A DNA stretch of 64,000 bases from JAJYIW01 sp963781665 (GCA_963781665.1 CAWAGA010000002.1:558001-622000); one strand, 5' to 3'; counted from the stretch's first letter, positions 53,445-62,581 are shown. Numbers and translations: made by a program. The notes: generated from the sequence alone by a model not told the origin.

Positions 53445-55850
53445 TTGGTTAAGCCAGCAAATAACGCTACGAACGTATCCGCAGCCCCGCTCAAACCGGA
53501 AGAGCTGCGCAAGATCAATGCTTATTGGCGAGCAGCCCTCTACCTGTGTGCCGGCATGATCTATCTCAAAGACAATCCACTCTTGAAAGAGCCGCTCAAA
53601 TTCGAGCACATAAAAAAACGCCTCTTAGGCCATTGGGGATCGGATCCAGGCCAGTGTTTCGCCTGGGTCCACCTCAACCGTATGATCCAGAAAGACGATT
53701 TGAACATGATCTACATCTCTGGCCCGGGCCATGGCGCTCCTGCCATGCTCGCTAACGCCTATCTCGAGGGCACTTTTTCGGAAGTTTACCCCGAAAAGAG
53801 CCAGGATGAAGATGGGATGCGTAAATTCTTTAAAGAGTTCTCCTTTCCGGGGGGGTTGGGAAGCCACTGCACACCCCAGGTGCCCGGTTCGATCCACGAA
53901 GGGGGTGAGTTAGGCTACAGCCTCTCACACGCTTACGGCGCTGCTCTGGATAACCCTGATCTGATCGCCGCGGTGGTCATTGGTGACGGTGAAGCCGAGA
54001 CCGGTCCGCTGGCAACCTCCTGGCATTCCAATAAATTCCTCAACCCGGCTCGGGATGGGGCCGTTCTGCCGATCTTGCATCTAAACGGTTATAAAATTGC
54101 CAACCCGACTGTCCTTTCTCGCATCAGCCACGAAGAGCTGTCTGAACTGTTCAGCGGCTATGGATACCGACCTTATTTTGTCGAAGGGTCTGATCCGGCC
54201 ACCATGCACCAGTTGATGGCCCAAACTCTGGAGAAAGTGATCGCTGAAATCAAGGCGATCCAGCAGCGTGCCCGCACCCAGGGTGTCGACCAGTACCCGC
54301 GCTGGCCGGTGATCATACTGCGCACGCCCAAAGGCTGGACCTGTCCCGAAGAGGTCGATGGGCATAAGGTCGAAAATTTTTGGCGGGCGCACCAGATCCC
54401 CTTCGAGATCGGAAACAATGCCGACCACTTGAAACTGCTGGAAACCTGGATGCGAGGCTACAAACCCGAAGAATTGTTTGCTGAGGATGGGAGCCTGGTT
54501 CCAGAACTCAAAGCCCTGGCGCCAGCCGGTGCACGCCGGATGAGCGCCAACCCAGTCGTTAACGGCGGGGTGCTACGTAAGCCCTTGAAGATGCCTGATT
54601 TCCGGGATTATGCGGTCGAAGTCAACGAACACGGCGCCGTCATGGCTGAAAATACCCGGGTGCTGGGCGGCTTTTTACGGGACGTCATGCGCCAAAATAT
54701 GTCCAATTTCAGGGTCTTCGGCCCGGACGAGACCGCATCGAACCGGTTGAGTGCCATCTACCAGGTAACCGAAAAAATCTGGATGGAAGCGATCAAACCC
54801 GAAGATGCAGACGGTGGTGAGCTCGCTCGTGATGGGCGGGTGATGGAGATGCTCAGCGAGCATACTCTGGAAGGCTGGCTGGAGGGCTACCTGCTGACCG
54901 GACGCCATGGTTTGCTGGCGTCCTACGAAGCCTTCATCCACGTGATCGATTCGATGTTCAACCAGCACGCTAAATGGCTCGAGCGCAGCCAAGAAATTTC
55001 ATGGCGGGCGCCCATTTCATCATTAAATCTTCTGATTACCTCACTCGTCTGGCGCCAGGACTATAACGGCTTCAGCCACCAGGACCCCGGATTCCTGGAC
55101 ATCGTTGCGAACAAGAGCGCTAAAGTGACCCGCATCTACCTGCCGCCCGATGCCAACTGCCTCCTGTCGGTAGCCGACCACTGCCTGCGAAGCCAGGGTT
55201 ATGTCAACGTCATCGTATCTGACAAACAGCTCCACCTTCAATACCTGACCATGGATGAAGCGGTCGTGCACTGCACCAAAGGCATCGGCATCTGGGATTG
55301 GGCCAGCACTGACCAGGGCAGCGAGCCGGACGTTGTACTGGCCTGCGCCGGAGATATCCCCACCATGGAGGCCCTGGCCGCCGCCGAACTACTGCGAGAG
55401 AATTTTCCCGATCTCAAGCTCAGGTTCATCAACGTGGTCGATCTCTTCAAGCTTGAGCCGCACACCGAACACGGCCACGGATTGACCGACCGGGATTTCG
55501 ACAGCCTGTTCACCGTCAATAAACCCGTAATTTTTAACTTCCACGGATATCCCTGGCTGATCCACCGCCTGGCCTACCGCCGCACCAACCACAATAATAT
55601 GCACGTGCGGGGCTACAAGGAGCATGGCGACATCAACACACCCCTGGACCTGGCGATTCGCAACCAGATCGATCGCTTTGACCTTGTTATCGACGTTATA
55701 GACCGGGTGCCCAGGTTGCAGGAAGTTGGCGCTCACGTCAAAGAAAAGATGCGCGACCTCATCATCGAAAGCTCCAATTACGCCCGCGAGGTGGGCATTG
55801 ACAAACCCGAATACACCGATTGGAAATTTAGCGCCAGGCCGGTTAATTGA
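53445..55850 (+). CDS. xfp: Xylulose-5-phosphate/fructose-6-phosphate phosphoketolase
   Basis: 801 residues. The start is a TTG at 53445, five bases after GGAGG; an upstream TTG frame has no site. The family blocks are present in order: NDLNMIYISGPGHGAP-like (residues 85-100), GELGYSLSHAYGAA, GDGEAETGPLA near 180 (TPP), WTCPEEVDGHKVENFWRAHQ, HGLLASYEAFIHVIDSM, RQDYNGFSHQDPGF, YLPPDANCLLSVADHC and YRRTNHNNMHVRGYKEHGDI. The enzyme cleaves xylulose 5-P or fructose 6-P to acetyl phosphate. It is full length with all active-site His. No acetate kinase gene is adjacent. Confidence 0.97.
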   Translation: MVKPANNATNVSAAPLKPEELRKINAYWRAALYLCAGMIYLKDNPLLKEPLKFEHIKKRLLGHWGSDPGQCFAWVHLNRMIQKDDLNMIYISGPGHGAPAMLANAYLEGTFSEVYPEKSQDEDGMRKFFKEFSFPGGLGSHCTPQVPGSIHEGGELGYSLSHAYGAALDNPDLIAAVVIGDGEAETGPLATSWHSNKFLNPARDGAVLPILHLNGYKIANPTVLSRISHEELSELFSGYGYRPYFVEGSDPATMHQLMAQTLEKVIAEIKAIQQRARTQGVDQYPRWPVIILRTPKGWTCPEEVDGHKVENFWRAHQIPFEIGNNADHLKLLETWMRGYKPEELFAEDGSLVPELKALAPAGARRMSANPVVNGGVLRKPLKMPDFRDYAVEVNEHGAVMAENTRVLGGFLRDVMRQNMSNFRVFGPDETASNRLSAIYQVTEKIWMEAIKPEDADGGELARDGRVMEMLSEHTLEGWLEGYLLTGRHGLLASYEAFIHVIDSMFNQHAKWLERSQEISWRAPISSLNLLITSLVWRQDYNGFSHQDPGFLDIVANKSAKVTRIYLPPDANCLLSVADHCLRSQGYVNVIVSDKQLHLQYLTMDEAVVHCTKGIGIWDWASTDQGSEPDVVLACAGDIPTMEALAAAELLRENFPDLKLRFINVVDLFKLEPHTEHGHGLTDRDFDSLFTVNKPVIFNFHGYPWLIHRLAYRRTNHNNMHVRGYKEHGDINTPLDLAIRNQIDRFDLVIDVIDRVPRLQEVGAHVKEKMRDLIIESSNYAREVGIDKPEYTDWKFSARPVN

Positions 55851-55985
55851 GTGTTGGCTCGACTATCGAAAACCTTTCTGGTCAAAATAAATGTTGGCTT
55901 GATTTGCCCTTTTTTATAAACCTTAGAGCGGAACGATGTTCGCAAACCGGGCGAAATGGTCAGCACCCAAACAAGGAGATAAGTC

Positions 55986-56744
55986 ATGGCAGCATCTTTC
56001 GAAGGAAAAACCGCAATCGTGACCGGGGCAGCTTCTGGGATTGGTAGGGCGACAGCTCTTGCCTATGCCCGGGAAGGCGCCAGGGTCATGGTTGCCGATG
56101 TAGACCAAAAAGGCGGGCTTGAAACCGTTCATCTAATCGAAAATGGGGGCGGGAGGTCCAGGTTCATGCAGGTCGACGTCTCCCAGCCCCTGGAATGCCA
56201 GGCCCTGGTCGACCAGACCCTGGATACCTATGAACACCTGGATTTCGCCTGCAATAACGCCGGAATCGGCGGAGAACAGAACCTCACTGCAGACTATTCC
56301 GTCGAGGGCTGGCAGAAACTGATCGGAATTAATCTTTCCGGGGTTTTTTACTGCATGAAGGCAGAGATCCCTGCCATGCTCCAATCCGGAGGGGGGGCAA
56401 TCGTCAACATGGCCTCAATCCTGGGGCAGGTAGGCTTTGCCGGTGCCCCAGCTTACGTAGCGGCAAAACACGGGGTGGTCGGATTGACCCAAAATGCCGC
56501 CCTCGAATATTCCGCCCGCGGAATTAGGGTAAATGTAATTGGACCGGGCTTCATCCGCACTCCCATGATTGCCAGCCTCGAGGATGACCCCGCCACCTTG
56601 AAGACTCTGGTTGGCCTCCACCCGATCGGTCGCCTGGGAACCCCCGAAGAAGTAGCTGAACTGGTTACCTTTCTGAGCTCGCCGAAAGCTTCCTTTATCA
56701 CCGGCGGGTATTTCGCAGTAGACGGTGGTTATCTCGCCCAATAA
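55986..56744 (+). CDS. Short-chain dehydrogenase/reductase
   Basis: 252 residues with the classical SDR fold: TGAASGIGRATA (NADH/NADPH site), VADVDQKG with Asp favouring NAD, NNAGIGGEQN, catalytic Ser in NMASILGQVG, and YVAAKHG. The end TGGYFAVDGGYLAQ is typical of FabG-like and glucose dehydrogenase-like members. AAGGAG precedes the ATG. The substrate cannot be called. It is the last host-type gene before the prophage. Confidence 0.93.
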   Translation: MAASFEGKTAIVTGAASGIGRATALAYAREGARVMVADVDQKGGLETVHLIENGGGRSRFMQVDVSQPLECQALVDQTLDTYEHLDFACNNAGIGGEQNLTADYSVEGWQKLIGINLSGVFYCMKAEIPAMLQSGGGAIVNMASILGQVGFAGAPAYVAAKHGVVGLTQNAALEYSARGIRVNVIGPGFIRTPMIASLEDDPATLKTLVGLHPIGRLGTPEEVAELVTFLSSPKASFITGGYFAVDGGYLAQ

Positions 56745-56803
56745 ATTGCAAACCGCAGCGGACTTGGATATCTTCAAGGGTTCAAGGATTTTTTACAAAC
56801 CGT

Positions 56804-58243
56804 TTAATACCAAAGCCCGATCTTGCCTGCGCCATCCACTTCTACCCGGTTGATGTATTGTTTCTCGAACAATTCTATACCGGGTAGATCGATTAACGCC
56901 CACTTGCCCACCAGCTCCCCCGCCTGGGCCGGCTGCCCCCATGGGTCTACAATCTCTCCGCCCGCGGTGACTTTCATTTCAGCTGCCTGGTCTCGCCGGG
57001 TGATCCTCAACGTACGATCTCGCATCACCGCCGCGGTCAGCTCTGCCGTGGTTGACGTCCCCGCCGCGAGCAGGTCCTTGATTTCCTGCAGCCCGGTCTT
57101 GCTGCCGCTCCGGTACGAACTCGAATACAAGCCGCTTGCATCCACCAGCTGAACCCGACTTATAAACTGCCCACAGCTGCCCTCGCCAATCGCGACAATC
57201 TGCAGCGTTGTTTCTTCCTTCCCCATAATCTCAAAATTCAAGCTCGCATCCGGAGACCTGGCTACCCAGGCGCTGCCGTTCCAAATCCGGAATGCTCCGT
57301 AAGTGTAGCCGGCTGCCTCGTTGACCTTGACCTTGTAATATTTGCCGGCATCCAAACCCCCATCCCGGTCAATGTGTAAAAAGTATCCCCCACCTGGTAA
57401 AGTGATCGTTGTGTCCAATGTGAATTTCAACCACTTGTAATTGTTTAGCTCGATGCTCGCCCCATTCAAGGCGCCCGTTGCCAGGACGGTCGAGTCTCCG
57501 CTATTCCTTATCTCCACCACCAGATTGTCAACCGGCGCCCCATACTTGCAGGCCTTCAACCAGACTGTATCCGTATTCCAACCTGGCGTTGATGGCGTGA
57601 AGGCCTGCCGAAGCTCTGTACTGCCGGCAACATCGCCAACATTTTGAACTCCAACCCCTTCAACCGTGTACGCCTCGATCCCCGCCGCATTGGCATAATG
57701 CACCCACCCCAGGGTTTCATACCACCCCCGGCAGGTGAGGACGACTTCATTCTGGCCAGCCTCGACGCTTCCGCCGATGAATGCCGGCTTTGGCCAGGCT
57801 TGCCGGCTCAGGGTCTGGTCGCGCTGACTTTCAGCGATGGTTAAGCTGTTCGTGCTGGCTGCGACGATCTTCTCTTTGATGCCATAGTCTTTTTGGCTGG
57901 ACAGGTCGCTTACCCAGGCCGTGTAATATTGATTCACGCCAGCTCCCCCGCCCTGGTCCACCACAAACTTGTACCCTGCCTTCACTTTGTTGGCCAGCTC
58001 TGCCAGATCATACCTGACACCTGAAAATTCGAGCCCTGCCATGTATCCCCACCACACGACCCGCCCTCTGTCGTCCCATATCTCCACCGGGTTGCCCAGC
58101 AAGCGGACCAACCCCCCCACGTCCTTTGATTCTGTCCGCGCCGTCAGCCTCGCTTCGCTCGGCCCTCCGGGATCTGCCTACCGCAGCCGCTCAACCGTGA
58201 ATTTCACGATCGGTTGGACCATGGCGCCATAGGTTTTACTCAT
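56804..58243 (-). CDS. Phage tail/appendage protein with an in-frame TAG near the start
   Basis: The frame from the GTG at 58120 gives 438 residues with a beta-rich composition, a jelly-roll-like segment (LATGALNGASIELNN, LPGGGYFLHIDR), and a C-terminal domain RVEVDGAGKIGLWY. The same frame extends upstream to ATG at 58243 (SKTYGAMVQPIVKFTVERLR), broken by TAG at 58178-58180. The bases around the TAG look like a GC-rich insert (GGCAGATCCCGGAGGGCC and AGCGAAGCGAGG). The intact protein was probably 479 residues and the N-terminus is typical of phage tail proteins. Translation from 58120 or readthrough is possible. The function is not known. Confidence 0.6.
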
Positions 58244-58308
58244 GAATGTTATTCCATACATCGTTACCTCGCCTTCGCACCTTGCGCAACTTTAGCCAGG
58301 ATCAAATC

Positions 58309-59319
58309 CTAGAAACGCTTGCGCTTCTTGACCCACAACTTAACCAGCATCTGATCGTGTATGACCGCTCCGCCGGCTGAGTTCATCCAAATAAAGATAA
58401 ATGCATTCCTCAAACCTGGTGCAATCATGAAAGGTGCCCCCCGCCCTGAATGGGTAATCAGTTCATTTCCGCTCGCATCCAGTGACGTTACCAGGTCCGC
58501 CGGTCCATTCTCGATCAGGGTCCAATCCTCCGGAAGTGGATAGATCGGATCGTACGTTTTCCATCCATCCATCGGCATTAATTGGATAAAGTCTAAACGG
58601 ATCGAATGAGCTCCGCTTGTGTTCCGCCTGGCTACAAGCGCCAGTGTCAGGCCTGCTGCGTTGCTCGGATCCTCTAACTTGAAAGGTGGCAGCCTCAAGG
58701 TGCTTATCTCCTGGATCCGCTTTGCAGCTGTGCAAGGCGACCAGCTAGATTCCCCCAACACATTCGATGTTGCCGTGACCATGAGCTGTAACTTGAATTG
58801 CAGGTCAGTGTAAGCCAGGTCCGCCCCTAATCGGACAATTGGCTTAAAGTATTTTCCCCCGGCCTTGACGCAAAAAGCCGCAGTCAAATCCCAGGTTTCC
58901 AAAACAGTCTCTGCCGTGTCCGACCAGCCTAGTGTCCTGTATGTTCCGCCGCAGCAGGTCGCATCCGCTCCGCTTGTTCCACCGGTCCCGGCTGCATCCG
59001 ATAGGTAAAAATCCATGCCCAGTGAAATCCCATTGTAGGCATGTGTCACGATCAATTCACCGACCGTTGCATACGCCGTTATCGCTTGCATTTCCAGTCT
59101 GGCCGGCGAAGGTAAGGTAATGCCCTGGGGAGTTGTGTCGAGTGGTGCATAAAGAAAATTGCTTTCATTCGTGTATTGAAATTGATCAGAAATCACGGTT
59201 CCATCAAGTTCATCCAGGCCCAAAACCCCCACCGTGTTTAATTGGACTTCTGCGCCTTCAAACCAGTTCTTACGCCATAAATTGTATCGTGATCCCCATG
59301 CTGCCCCGCAGATGGTCAT
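58309..59319 (-). CDS. Phage structural protein, probable tail/fibre component
   Basis: 336 residues of beta-rich sequence with no recognised domain. It begins TICGAAWGSRYNLWRKNW and has Gly/Thr-rich loops and a CCGG element near 137. It overlaps the preceding gene by 50 bp and ends with TAG, showing that amber is a true stop here. The order next to the small 129-residue protein suggests a tail or receptor-binding role. Confidence 0.6.
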   Translation of the reverse strand: MTICGAAWGSRYNLWRKNWFEGAEVQLNTVGVLGLDELDGTVISDQFQYTNESNFLYAPLDTTPQGITLPSPARLEMQAITAYATVGELIVTHAYNGISLGMDFYLSDAAGTGGTSGADATCCGGTYRTLGWSDTAETVLETWDLTAAFCVKAGGKYFKPIVRLGADLAYTDLQFKLQLMVTATSNVLGESSWSPCTAAKRIQEISTLRLPPFKLEDPSNAAGLTLALVARRNTSGAHSIRLDFIQLMPMDGWKTYDPIYPLPEDWTLIENGPADLVTSLDASGNELITHSGRGAPFMIAPGLRNAFIFIWMNSAGGAVIHDQMLVKLWVKKRKRF

Positions 59320-59659
59320 TTACCGGTTCTCCTGAGCCAGAATAATCGATCCACCCATTTATCACCGGACTTTCCCATACGTCATCGTCGACCGGCTCAA
59401 TGTGCAGGACTACCTGCGTCCCAATTCCTTCCAGCGCATACAGCTTTGCACTCTCCAGGACGTTTTCGATCAGGTCCAAACATTCCTCGATTGTGTCCAC
59501 ACCGGCTGCTTTGTCGTTCAGTTCAAGTGTCAGCAGTTCTTCAATGACATCTGCCTGGCTGCCCTTGAAAAGCCGGTGTGTCCCCGCGATTGTTTCATGT
59601 TTGCTCGCACCACCTAAACCGATTTTGTTTGTTGCAGTTCCCAACCAAAAATCATACAT
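59270..59659 (-). CDS. Phage small structural protein, unknown function
   Basis: 129 residues; GGAGGG lies before the ATG. It begins YDFWLGTATNKIGLGGASKH and contains a helical acidic middle (DVIEELLTLELND, DTIEECLDLIENVLESAK) and a beta end. It is probably a tail completion or minor tail protein by position; no family recognised. Confidence 0.55.
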   Translation of the reverse strand: MYDFWLGTATNKIGLGGASKHETIAGTHRLFKGSQADVIEELLTLELNDKAAGVDTIEECLDLIENVLESAKLYALEGIGTQVVLHIEPVDDDVWESPVINGWIDYSGSGEPVNDHLRGSMGITIQFMA

Positions 59660-59824
59660 CGCCTAACCCTCCAAATTTATTTTTTCTCACCTGGTAGCAT
59701 CGCTATTTATGACCGTGCCTGCCCGGGTAATCTTCCGGATGCATCGCCATTCCTGCCGAGCCTGCCGGCAACCTTACCTTTGGTGCCAGCTTGCCGGCGC
59801 CGCTCAGCCCAGGGTGACACCATG

Positions 59825-59853
59825 AATAAAACCGCCAGCTTCCAACCTGGCGG
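59825..59853 (-). terminator. Rho-independent terminator inside the phage block
   Basis: On the minus strand CCGCCAG and CTGGCGG form a 7-bp stem with loop GTTGGAAG followed by TTTTATT, after the gene at 59923. It may divide the late operon into two transcripts. Confidence 0.75.
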
Positions 59854-59922
59854 CTCCGTTCTCTTGTACCATGGTGACAACGATCGGCGATCGATGGCCT
59901 TCATTTGACACCAAAACTTACT

Positions 59923-60510
59923 TCAACCTTCGAAGGTCGGATCTGGGTTATCCCAGGTATCCTCCGTAGACCAGGGCGGCACGGTTGCACCATGCAGCCC
60001 CGCCAGCCTTGCCGCTTCGGTTATTTTTTCGGCCGCGATCAGTGCCGCTTTGGCTGCTGCTGCGGCTACCTCTGCATCAATCTGGTTGGCTTCGGCCATC
60101 AGCTTCGTTGTCTCAGCTGCCACCTTCGCCGAGTTGACCGCTTCCATCGAATCCCCTGCCAGGTCTCCGAGCAGAGCTCGGAAGATCTTGAGTTGTTCCT
60201 GGCTGTGATCAGCCAGGTCGGACGGTAGCTCTCCGGCCTGGAATGAGTCAGCTCTTTCGATTGCCCGGGTTCCAATGGCGAAGGCCACCGCTCCCAACAC
60301 GATCAAGCCTTCATAAAGCACTGGCAAGGTGGTTGCTACGGCAGTGTCCAGGTCCTTGACGGTTACCGCCGTTCCGGTCGCAGCTCCGTATTCGTTGACC
60401 GCTTGCCGGATCGCCTCCGTCACCGCGGCAGTCGTATATATCTTCTGGCTCGAGTCCGAGAGCTGGACCAGGACCCGACTACTCAGTTGTGCAAGGGTTG
60501 TGTCAGCCAT
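59923..60510 (-). CDS. Phage structural protein with Ala-rich helical C-terminus
   Basis: 195 residues; AGGAGA before ATG. The N-terminal third (LAQLSSRVLVQLSDSSQ, AVTEAIRQAVNEYG) resembles head-tail adaptor-like or neck proteins. Residues about 120-180 form an alanine-rich amphipathic helix (AAAAAKAALIAAEKITEAAR). The C-terminus is Trp/Asp-rich. No assignment can be proved. Confidence 0.6.
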   Translation of the reverse strand: MADTTLAQLSSRVLVQLSDSSQKIYTTAAVTEAIRQAVNEYGAATGTAVTVKDLDTAVATTLPVLYEGLIVLGAVAFAIGTRAIERADSFQAGELPSDLADHSQEQLKIFRALLGDLAGDSMEAVNSAKVAAETTKLMAEANQIDAEVAAAAAKAALIAAEKITEAARLAGLHGATVPPWSTEDTWDNPDPTFEG

Positions 60511-60526
60511 AATGGTTTCTCCTTAT

Positions 60527-60943
60527 TTACCGCACTTGCCGTTTCGGCATACCCGAAGGGGTATGCTTTCTGGTTTTGGCCGGGACAGGTTCAACCAAAT
60601 TCGTGTCCTGGAGCAAGGCCGGTTGCTTTCGCTTCGCCCTTTTCTTTGCCGGCACAGCCGGCACTTCTTCGGCTTCTATTCCCTCAGATCCGCAAGGTTC
60701 TTTTATGTCTTTGGTGTCAACCAGGTCATCCTGGTGCCGCTTCGGCATGCCCGACGGGGCCCGCTTCGGCATGCCCGACGGGGCCATTAGTTCTGCCACC
60801 ACTTCCGGCGAATATTTGTACTTCGGCCCAGGGTAAACCACAACCACCAAAACCCCATTGTCTCGAATCGCAGCAGCCATAACCTCAGTCTCTTTGCAGC
60901 CGGCTGCCCTGGCTGCCAGCTCGTAGAGTTTTTCTTTATCCAT
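60527..60943 (-). CDS. Phage protein with inserted PSGMPKR repeats
   Basis: 138 residues. It has a compact N-terminus (LYELAARAAGCKETEVMAAAI, VLVVVVYPGPKYKYSPE), then repeats APSGMPKR twice from a perfect 24-bp tandem duplication (60737-60760 and 60761-60784), a Lys/Glu/Pro-rich part, and a further TPSGMPKR at the C-terminus. It overlaps the holin-like gene by 8 bp. The repeat DNA looks like a mobile palindromic sequence inserted in frame. Confidence 0.65.
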   Translation of the reverse strand: MDKEKLYELAARAAGCKETEVMAAAIRDNGVLVVVVYPGPKYKYSPEVVAELMAPSGMPKRAPSGMPKRHQDDLVDTKDIKEPCGSEGIEAEEVPAVPAKKRAKRKQPALLQDTNLVEPVPAKTRKHTPSGMPKRQVR

Positions 60944-61175
60944 TTTTGAGATCCTCGCCGGCCGGGCTGCTATCGCCGGCTGCGTTTTTCATGACCCCGC
61001 TGTCTTCAATCGCTGTCCCTAAGATATACGCAATCAGCACGTAAACCAGGTTCGTGACCTGGCTTTGGGTCAGAGGAAAGCTCGGTATATAGGCTGCACC
61101 CACCATCAGCAGCACAGCCAGGACCACAGCCCAAAACTTTCGAGATTTAATAAGATATTGAAATTTTGTTTCCAT
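60936..61175 (-). CDS. Holin-like phage membrane protein
   Basis: 79 residues; two membrane helices (about 12-30 and 38-56), a basic N-terminus TKFQYLIKSRKFW and a hydrophilic tail. The size and topology fit class II holins; several Chloroflexota prophages carry such a protein. It is placed directly after the GH16 gene, consistent with a lysis or depolymerase cassette. Confidence 0.65.
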   Translation of the reverse strand: METKFQYLIKSRKFWAVVLAVLLMVGAAYIPSFPLTQSQVTNLVYVLIAYILGTAIEDSGVMKNAAGDSSPAGEDLKNG

Positions 61176-61191
61176 TTTGTTCGCTCCTGTC

Positions 61192-61794
61192 TTATTTTGT
61201 CCAGACTTTGACGTAATCTACATCGTAGTTACACGGAAAATCGACATTAGACGGCGGCGGCGCCATTCCATCCAGATATAGACTGAAAAAAATGTTCATT
61301 GACACTTCTGGAATGTGCTCGGTAATTTCAATCAACAATTTGTCGTCCAGGTAAACGATCAGTTTGGTTTCATCCCAATACAGACCCCATTTGTGATAAC
61401 TTGCCGAAAGGTCAACCGATTCGCAGGTGTGTTCCCAGCTGTCCGGCTCGATGTGAGTAGAAACATAAACCACATTCGTGCCCAGCCATTCAAATATGTC
61501 AATCTCATTTTTGGGTGCATCCTCCGTTTCTCTCCGAGAGTTGTAGAGGAAAAAAGCCGGCCACACATACCCAGGTGGGATCTTACAAAAACACTCGAAA
61601 TAGCCATGCAGATAAAAATCATTGGAGTAGGCCAACCCGCCTTGATACAGACCACCGATTAAGTCATCGCTGCCGACAATCCGCAAACCTCCGCCTTCCC
61701 GAAGGGTAACCTGGCTTGCCTGGCGAAGCGTGTCCTGATAAGGATCGTTGTCGTATTTTGTCCAGTTATCCAGGTTGGCAAAGTTTTCGTTCAA
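61192..61794 (-). CDS. GH16 glycanase domain, probably the -1 frameshift extension of the DNRLRE protein
   Basis: 200 residues from a TTG at 61794, which has no good ribosome-binding site. The active site NEIDIFEWLG has the Glu-x-Asp-x-x-Glu pattern of family 16 (laminarinase/licheninase-like). HGYFECFCKIPPGYVWPAFFLYN is the family beta-sandwich entry. The frame is open upstream without ATG or GTG and would read PLAGGGPGTHPDTPYYYPAN and WTEV, a plausible linker that joins the end of the upstream DNRLRE protein. A virion-associated or lysis-related sugar hydrolase is likely. Confidence 0.8.
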   Translation of the reverse strand: MNENFANLDNWTKYDNDPYQDTLRQASQVTLREGGGLRIVGSDDLIGGLYQGGLAYSNDFYLHGYFECFCKIPPGYVWPAFFLYNSRRETEDAPKNEIDIFEWLGTNVVYVSTHIEPDSWEHTCESVDLSASYHKWGLYWDETKLIVYLDDKLLIEITEHIPEVSMNIFFSLYLDGMAPPPSNVDFPCNYDVDYVKVWTK

Positions 61795-61845
61795 TACTTC
61801 TGTCCAGTTTGCAGGGTAATAATAGGGTGTGTCAGGATGCGTGCC

Positions 61846-61868
61846 AGGGCCGCCGCCCGCTAAGGGTT
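61846..61868 (-). promoter_or_regulatory. Candidate -1 ribosomal frameshift signal
   Basis: The 0-frame ends CTA AAC CCT TAG, so the heptamer is A AAC CCT, an X XXY YYZ slippery site. Four bases later GGGC-GGCG-GCCC can form a hairpin in a GC-rich stretch. The -1 frame then reads TTA GCG GGC into the GH16 domain. Confidence 0.55.
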
Positions 61869-62543
61869 TAGGTAGTTGACCTCTAACAACGGTCTGTTCC
61901 CCGCAGTCCCATAATTGGATGATTGCACCCCGATTAGCTGGCCCGGATCATCTTCGTGTAACACCATACCGTAATTGTTCGTGAACATAATCTGAACCTG
62001 GTCTATATCGAGATCGATCACATATTCTGTGTTCTCTGGGTCATTTGCCTTGTAAGTCCATGAGCCCATCGCAGCTGCGTTGTAGTCTGTTCCGCTGACC
62101 GAGCAACCCGCATCCGCTCCGCCGTCCTCTCCGCTATCCCCAGCCCAGCAAAATACGCCGTCATTTCCATAATTCCACGTCGCTCCGCTTTTGCTCCAGG
62201 CCCCATTAGCAGCCAAAATAGCATGTACGGAACAATGAATGTCGATAATCATTGTGTCGTCGTTTGACCAAAGGTGTAATTTTGCTGCGGTAATCTCTGA
62301 TCCTTCGGGTATTCCCGAAAGATCAGATTTTATGAGAGAAATTCTACGAATACCCGCCGCTGAATTTAGACCAAGACTACCAGCTGAGCCATAGGGACTA
62401 TCCGGGTTTCCTTCGTACACAAAAGCATCAAAACCATCTGTTCCGTCTGGCTGAACAGAAATGCTGCCCGGCACCCTCCCCACACTCCCCATTCCCACCC
62501 TTGAAACCGCAGCTTGTATTGCCGCAATTGGGTAAGGGGACAT
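61860..62543 (-). CDS. Phage DNRLRE-domain protein
   Basis: 227 residues from the ATG at 62543 (AGGAGAG upstream). A DNRLRE-like beta domain runs through most of the protein: RRISLIKSDLSGIPEGSEI, TAAKLHLWSND, SKSGATWNYGNDG, TDYNAAAMGSWTYKAND, and LLEVNYLNP at the end, matching the layout of host DNRLRE proteins. It may bind sugar or mediate virion attachment. The stop TAG directly follows a slippery heptamer. A longer frame upstream (to 63005) is a shadow of the next gene. Confidence 0.78.
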   Translation of the reverse strand: MSPYPIAAIQAAVSRVGMGSVGRVPGSISVQPDGTDGFDAFVYEGNPDSPYGSAGSLGLNSAAGIRRISLIKSDLSGIPEGSEITAAKLHLWSNDDTMIIDIHCSVHAILAANGAWSKSGATWNYGNDGVFCWAGDSGEDGGADAGCSVSGTDYNAAAMGSWTYKANDPENTEYVIDLDIDQVQIMFTNNYGMVLHEDDPGQLIGVQSSNYGTAGNRPLLEVNYLNP

Positions 62544-62581
62544 TATGGTTCTCTCCTTTTTTCTTAAATAAGGAAACCATT

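Noticed and set aside
58178..58180. Amber recoding in the phage
   Set aside because: TAG terminates the genes at 58309, 61860 and 63663, so it is a working stop codon here.
59707..59904. Open frame of 65 codons on the minus strand in the phage block
   Set aside because: It contains the terminator hairpin at 59825-59853, has repeated GGCAGG words, and no ribosome-binding site.
61795..61860. Independent GH16 start upstream of 61794
   Set aside because: No ATG or GTG in frame and no ribosome-binding site; continuation from the DNRLRE gene by frameshift is the simpler reading.
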